37,831 nt of DNA from Actinomycetes bacterium (lineage in GTDB: Bacteria; Actinomycetota; Actinomycetes; Mycobacteriales; Cryptosporangiaceae). The translations under genes were made by a program, and so were the position numbers. The notes below the pieces were generated by a model. That model saw nothing but the letters and a program-made list of their open reading frames with translations. It ran no database searches and was not told where the DNA came from. The stretch is from the NCBI GenBank assembly GCA_025963185.1, contig JAOPVE010000320.1:1-37831 (forward strand). Reading direction: 5' to 3'. Below, one piece after another: positions 34,407 through 37,831 of the stretch (position 1 is its first letter; every line of letters starts with the position of its first letter).

Positions 34407-35399
34407 ATGACCCGCGTCTACCTCGGCAGCTACACCGGAGAGGGCGGTCCGGGCCTCGGCATCGGCACCGCGGATCCCGAGACCGGGGCACTCACCGTCG
34501 AGCGGTGGCTCGGCGAGCGGGTGCCGGATCCGTCCTGGCTGGCACTCTCGCCCGGCGGCCGCGCGCTGTACGCGGTGAGCGAGGGCGATCCGGTCGGGGC
34601 GGTCCGTGGGCTCGACGCCGAGACCCTCGAACCCCTCGGCGAGGCCCAGCCCGTGGGGTCCGCGCCGGCGCACACGGTGGTGGATCCGTCGGGCAGGTAC
34701 CTGCTGACCTCGCTGTACGGCGGGGGAGCGGTCGTGGTCCACCCACTCGGCGACGACGGATCCGTGGGTCCAGCCTCAGGGCTCGCCGAGCACGGGCCCG
34801 GCACCGCGCACGCCCACCAGGCCGTCGCGGATCCGTCGGGCAGGTTCGTGCTCTCGGTGGACCTCGGGCTCGACGCGGTCCTCGTCTCGGAACTCGGCGA
34901 AGGCACGCTGCGTGAGCTGTCCCGGGCGAGGTTCGAGCCCGGATCCGGCCCCCGGCACCTCGCGTTCCACCCCTCCGGCGACTACGCGTACGTGGCCGGC
35001 GAACTCGGATCCACGGTCACTGTCTGCTCGTGGCGTGACGGCGAGCTGGTCCCTGGCGCGGTCCACCCCGCGACATCCGCGCAGGTCACGAACCACCCGG
35101 GCGAGATCACGGTCACCTCCGACGGCCGCTTCGCCCACGTGGGCAACCGCGGCGACAACACCATCGCGGTGTTCGCCACGAGCGGCGGCGGCGCCACGAT
35201 CAGCCTCACGGCCACGGCGGACTGCGGCGGCGACTGGCCCCGCCACCACGCGATCGACCCGTCCGGACGGTGGCTCTACGTAGCCAACCAGCGCTCCGGC
35301 GACGTCACCTGGTTCCCCCTGGATCCCTCGACCGGCGTACCCGGACCGGCGGCGGGCCGGATCGCCGTCCCCGGCGCCGCCCATGTCCTGTTCGCCTAG
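34407..35399 (+). CDS. lactonase-family seven-bladed beta-propeller protein
   Basis: A 330-residue propeller of the 6-phosphogluconolactonase (YbhE/Pgl) type. Blade-like repeats are visible, such as HTVVDPSGRYLLTSLYGGG, HQAVADPSGRFVLSVDLGLD, LAFHPSGDYAYVAGELGSTV, GEITVTSDGRFAHVGNRGDNTIAVF and HAIDPSGRWLYVANQRSGDV. This pattern (D/H-P-S/D-G-R-aromatic) is characteristic. No signal peptide is seen, so it is cytoplasmic. A sugar-lactone role is likely from the family but not shown. ATG 34407 has no Shine-Dalgarno but a -10-like box six bases upstream. The end overlaps the next gene by 17 bases. Confidence 0.9.
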   Translation: MTRVYLGSYTGEGGPGLGIGTADPETGALTVERWLGERVPDPSWLALSPGGRALYAVSEGDPVGAVRGLDAETLEPLGEAQPVGSAPAHTVVDPSGRYLLTSLYGGGAVVVHPLGDDGSVGPASGLAEHGPGTAHAHQAVADPSGRFVLSVDLGLDAVLVSELGEGTLRELSRARFEPGSGPRHLAFHPSGDYAYVAGELGSTVTVCSWRDGELVPGAVHPATSAQVTNHPGEITVTSDGRFAHVGNRGDNTIAVFATSGGGATISLTATADCGGDWPRHHAIDPSGRWLYVANQRSGDVTWFPLDPSTGVPGPAAGRIAVPGAAHVLFA

Positions 35400-36768
35400 G
35401 CTCCTCGCCGCCGCGCTCGCCGTACTGCTGATCACGGCGTGCGGCGGCCCGCCACGGGCAGACGCCCAGGACCCCGGCCGCTCGGATCCCGTGGCCGATC
35501 CCGTCTACCCGGACTACGGCAACCCGTCGATCGACGTCCTCCACTACGGCCTCACCCTGGCGTGGACCCCCGCGACGACCACCCTCGACGGCACCGCCGA
35601 CCTCGCGATCCGGATCGTCAAACCCGTCACCGAGATCGCCCTGGACTTCGCGCCCGGCTACACGATCAGCGCGGCGACCCTCAACCGCCGCCCGGTCACC
35701 CCGCGCCGCAGCGGCCACAAGCTGGTGCTCCCCTCGGCGTCACCGCTGGCAACGGGCGCGCGCGTGACCGCGACGATCCGCTATCGGGGTGTGCCCACGC
35801 CGGTGCCGTTCCCGTCCCGGCGGCCCGACGCGGCAGGCGGCCTCGGCCTGCGCCCCGCACCCGGCGGCAGCGCCTGGACCCAGCAGGAGCCCTACGGCGC
35901 CTTCACCTGGTACCCGTGCAGCGACCAGCCGTCCGACGAGGCGCTCTTCGACTTCACCCTCCGGGCGCCGAGCGGGTGGGCCGGAGTCGCCAACGGCACC
36001 CTCGTGACCAGCAAAAACGGCACAAACGTGTTCCGGATCGCCGAGCCAGCCGCCACGTACGCCACGACCCTGGCGTTCGGCCACTACACCCGCACGACGG
36101 CGACGGGCCCACACGCGATCCGGATCTCGTACTGGACCACCACGCCCCCACCGGCCTGGCTCAAGCGGACCCCCGAGCTGCTGACCTGGCTCGAACAGCG
36201 CTTCGGCCGCTACCCCTTCGCCGGCGCGGGAGCGGTACTCGTCCCCGGCGGATCGGCCGTCGAGACCCAGGAGCTGATCACCTTCACCAGCGCCGGCGTC
36301 CCCGACCAGTACGGCACCAGCACCATGCTGCACGAACTCTCGCACCAGTGGTTCGGCAACGCGGTCACCCCGCGCGACTGGACCGGCATCTGGCTCAACG
36401 AGGGCTTCGCCACCTACGCACAGGCGATGTGGGACGTCAGCCAGGGCGACACCACCTGGACCGCCTGGGAACAACGAGCCCGGACCGCCGACGCCAAGTC
36501 CCGAGCCCAGGCCGGACCCCCCGGCCACTTCGCCCCGGACCACTTCGCCGAGCCCAACGTCTACTACGGACCGGCGCTGATGCTGCGCGAGCTCAACCGC
36601 GACCTGGGCGATCCGGCCTTCCTGAAGCTGGCCCGCGACTGGGTCCAGACACAGCGCAATTCCCACCAGGACCGCCGGTCGTTCACGGTGTTCGCGGGCA
36701 AGCGCGCGGGTAAGGACGTGCAGGACATCGTGAATAAGTGGCTCGACGCGAGGTCAACCCCTGGATGA
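35383..36768 (+). CDS. M1-family zinc metallopeptidase lipoprotein
   Basis: A 461-residue exported aminopeptidase-like protein. The signal peptide LLAAALAVLLITACGG has a lipobox ITAC, so the cysteine near residue 20 would be lipidated. The N-terminal beta domain (DVLHYGLTLAWTPATTTLDGTADL) is typical of M1 enzymes. The zinc site is HELSHQW (His317, Glu318, His321) plus Glu340 in NEGFATYAQ, 18 residues on. The usual GAMEN substrate motif reads SAVETQELITF here, a divergent form keeping the glutamate. The C-terminal helical domain is short, so it is a compact M1 of the kind found in actinobacteria. ATG 35383 overlaps the lactonase gene by 17 bases; the two are probably cotranscribed. Confidence 0.9.
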   Translation: MSCSPRLLAAALAVLLITACGGPPRADAQDPGRSDPVADPVYPDYGNPSIDVLHYGLTLAWTPATTTLDGTADLAIRIVKPVTEIALDFAPGYTISAATLNRRPVTPRRSGHKLVLPSASPLATGARVTATIRYRGVPTPVPFPSRRPDAAGGLGLRPAPGGSAWTQQEPYGAFTWYPCSDQPSDEALFDFTLRAPSGWAGVANGTLVTSKNGTNVFRIAEPAATYATTLAFGHYTRTTATGPHAIRISYWTTTPPPAWLKRTPELLTWLEQRFGRYPFAGAGAVLVPGGSAVETQELITFTSAGVPDQYGTSTMLHELSHQWFGNAVTPRDWTGIWLNEGFATYAQAMWDVSQGDTTWTAWEQRARTADAKSRAQAGPPGHFAPDHFAEPNVYYGPALMLRELNRDLGDPAFLKLARDWVQTQRNSHQDRRSFTVFAGKRAGKDVQDIVNKWLDARSTPG

Positions 36769-36785
36769 ACGGTTGACGTCTCGTT

Positions 36786-36798
36786 TACCTTCACTTGC
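36786..36798 (+). promoter_or_regulatory. TANNNT -10 box for leaderless hypothetical gene
   Basis: TACCTT (36786-36791), seven bases, then ATG 36799. No Shine-Dalgarno. Confidence 0.5.
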
Positions 36799-37197
36799 AT
36801 GGATCTGGCGTTCGTCCTCCTGCTGCTCTTCGGGGCGACCACTGTGGCGCTCGAGGCCTCGAACACCCTGCGCAGCCGGCGTCAGCGCCGCGCCAGGGTC
36901 GCCGCAGCGCACCTCGCCGAGGCGACCGCGCGCGCCCGCGGGGCTGTTACGCCTGGTCCCGGCACCGTGGTCGAGGCCGCCGAGCCGTTCATGGTCCGCC
37001 CGGTTCAGCCGCGGCTCGTGACGGGGTCCGACGCCTTCGATCCGGACCTCGCCGCCGCCCCGACGGTTGCCCGCCGATCCGGCCCTCGCCCGGTCCCCGC
37101 GGCGGCGGAGGAGTCGATCGAGGAGCTGGCCCAGCGCTGGGCCTGGGTAGACGACGCCCACTCCGGATCCGACGGCCCCTCCCTCGCCTCCGCCTGA
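36799..37197 (+). CDS. small membrane-anchored protein, unknown function
   Basis: A 132-residue protein with one N-terminal transmembrane helix (DLAFVLLLLFGATTVALEA, residues 2-20), a basic stretch (RSRRQRRARVA) that would face the cytoplasm, and a long A/P/R-rich disordered middle. A short amphipathic helix EESIEELAQRWAWVDDA lies near the C-terminus. I do not recognise the family. The N-out/C-in orientation is inferred from the positive charges. Probably leaderless, with its own terminator at 37217-37240. Confidence 0.7.
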   Translation: MDLAFVLLLLFGATTVALEASNTLRSRRQRRARVAAAHLAEATARARGAVTPGPGTVVEAAEPFMVRPVQPRLVTGSDAFDPDLAAAPTVARRSGPRPVPAAAEESIEELAQRWAWVDDAHSGSDGPSLASA

Positions 37198-37216
37198 CCC
37201 AGCCGCTCCCCACCAT

Positions 37217-37240
37217 GAGGCGTCCTCGAGATGCCTCTTT
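37217..37240 (+). terminator. intrinsic terminator after the gene ending at 37197
   Basis: Stem GAGGCGTC (37217-37224) / GATGCCTC (37230-37237) with one G-U pair, loop CTCGA, then TTT. Confidence 0.65.
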
Positions 37241-37270
37241 GATGGCGTGACCGCCGATGGCAGCTCATAC

Positions 37271-37307
37271 GAAACGGCGGCACCGGGGAGGTCCCCGATG
37301 CCGCCGT
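37271..37307 (-). terminator. intrinsic terminator after the minus-strand surface-protein gene
   Basis: ACGGCGGCACCGGGG (37274-37288) faces CCCCGATGCCGCCGT (37293-37307), one mismatch in 15 pairs with a four-base loop. On the minus strand it is followed by TTTCGT and lies just after the stop at 37322. Confidence 0.8.
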
Positions 37308-37321
37308 CAAGGGGGCAACGA

Positions 37322-37831
37322 TCAGTGCTTGCGCATTGCCCGCGCCTGCTGGGAGCCGAGCCGCGCGAGGTTCTTCGCCTTGGCGACGGCCCCGGGGGGC
37401 GGGGGGGCCGTATCTGGCGCCACCAGGATGTCGTAGGCGTAGTACCCCACGATGTCGATGTAGAAGTGCGTCTTCGCGGTGGCGTAGGCGCTCTGGCACG
37501 CGACCCACAGCGTGCCCCAGGTTGCCGGCTTGTTGCCGTCGGCGTCTTTGGTGCCTACGGCGCTGGTGAACGCGGTGACGCCTGAGAAGTTCGTGGAAGA
37601 CCAGACGGCGCTCGCGTACCCCCCGGGCGCCTGATCGGCGTCACCGCCCCCGATCGTGAGGTAGCCAGTGTTCTGCTCGGTGGCCTCGAGTGACACTGTG
37701 CCGACCACTGCCTTGGCCAAGCGCGCGACGTCGGAATTGAGGCACCCGGACGGAAACCAGCTGGTATCCACGAGGCGAGTGTCGCCGCGGGCGATCTTCT
37801 CGCCGGCGTACATCGAGTCCATGGTCGACTC
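37322..37831 (-). CDS. C-terminal part of a secreted or surface beta-domain protein (5' partial)
   Basis: The frame runs off the window end, so only the last 169 residues are visible. The segment RLVDTSWFPSGCLNSDVARLA...GTVSLEATEQNTGYLTIGG...THFYIDIVGYYAYD resembles the repeated actinobacterial extracellular domain that begins with a VDTR-like motif and ends with IADVVGYF. The two cysteines (GCLN and VACQ) could form a disulphide. A proline run (PDTAPPPPGAVAK) and a basic tail (ARLGSQQARAMRKH) close the protein; no LPxTG motif or C-terminal membrane helix is present. The family link is from memory of the motif; ligand and function are unknown. Confidence 0.65.
   Translation of the reverse strand, partial: ESTMDSMYAGEKIARGDTRLVDTSWFPSGCLNSDVARLAKAVVGTVSLEATEQNTGYLTIGGGDADQAPGGYASAVWSSTNFSGVTAFTSAVGTKDADGNKPATWGTLWVACQSAYATAKTHFYIDIVGYYAYDILVAPDTAPPPPGAVAKAKNLARLGSQQARAMRKH

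Overview
The window is chromosomal DNA from a very GC-rich actinobacterium (Actinomycetota). The evidence is roughly 70% G+C by eye, many GTG starts and a conserved gene order: tad pilus genes, DUF1998-type helicase, bldG, an anti-sigma-like ATPase-fold gene, hppA, topA, an MFS-dTMP kinase fusion, holB. The same order is known around bldG in Streptomyces, and partly around topA in Mycobacterium. The genus cannot be named from the sequence. I see no phage, transposase, CRISPR array or defence cluster; most of the window is core chromosome.

Layout. Positions 1-2295 hold the distal part of a tad/Flp-type pilus operon: TadB-like (cut by the window edge), TadC-like, a Flp-like DUF4244 pilin, a TadE-like minor pilin and a second TadE-like protein that has lost its in-frame stop. 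Positions 2328-5102 (minus) carry a small membrane protein and an MrfA/YprA-type helicase. Positions 5227-6070 hold bldG and its ApgA-like partner, followed by a 600-bp repeat-bearing intergenic region. Positions 6669-13530 hold the K+-independent proton pyrophosphatase, a lipoprotein, a conserved hypothetical and topA. A membrane protein with a degenerate EEP phosphatase domain lies on the minus strand (13565-15580). The MFS-tmk fusion and holB overlap by GTGA (15786-19075). Then come an LPxTG surface protein (minus) and a PSP1/RicT protein (plus).

Positions 21871-27447 form a thiamine block: thiE (minus), a TPP riboswitch with thiO-thiS-thiG (plus), then thiD and thiC (minus) under a second TPP riboswitch. 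thiG and thiD converge and overlap by 17 bp. Positions 27498-29552 hold a membrane protein and a YtrA-type GntR regulator. A large inverted repeat lies over their promoter, and about 700 bp of low-complexity repeat DNA sits where the regulator's N-terminus should be. This is the most unusual stretch of the window.

Positions 29618-37831 hold a DUF1737 protein, tRNA-Thr(CGT), a GT-C-like membrane protein, an ArsR-SRPBCC operon with a readable promoter/operator, a methyltransferase, a lactonase-fold protein, an M1 metallopeptidase lipoprotein, a small hypothetical and the C-terminal part of a surface protein.

Two features run through the window. Several genes have a TANNNT box 6-7 nt before the start codon and no Shine-Dalgarno, which suggests leaderless transcripts. 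The hexamer GGATCC is strongly over-represented in more than one codon phase. No complete new system could be demonstrated; the best leads are the interrupted GntR locus, the degenerate EEP enzyme and the GGATCC bias.
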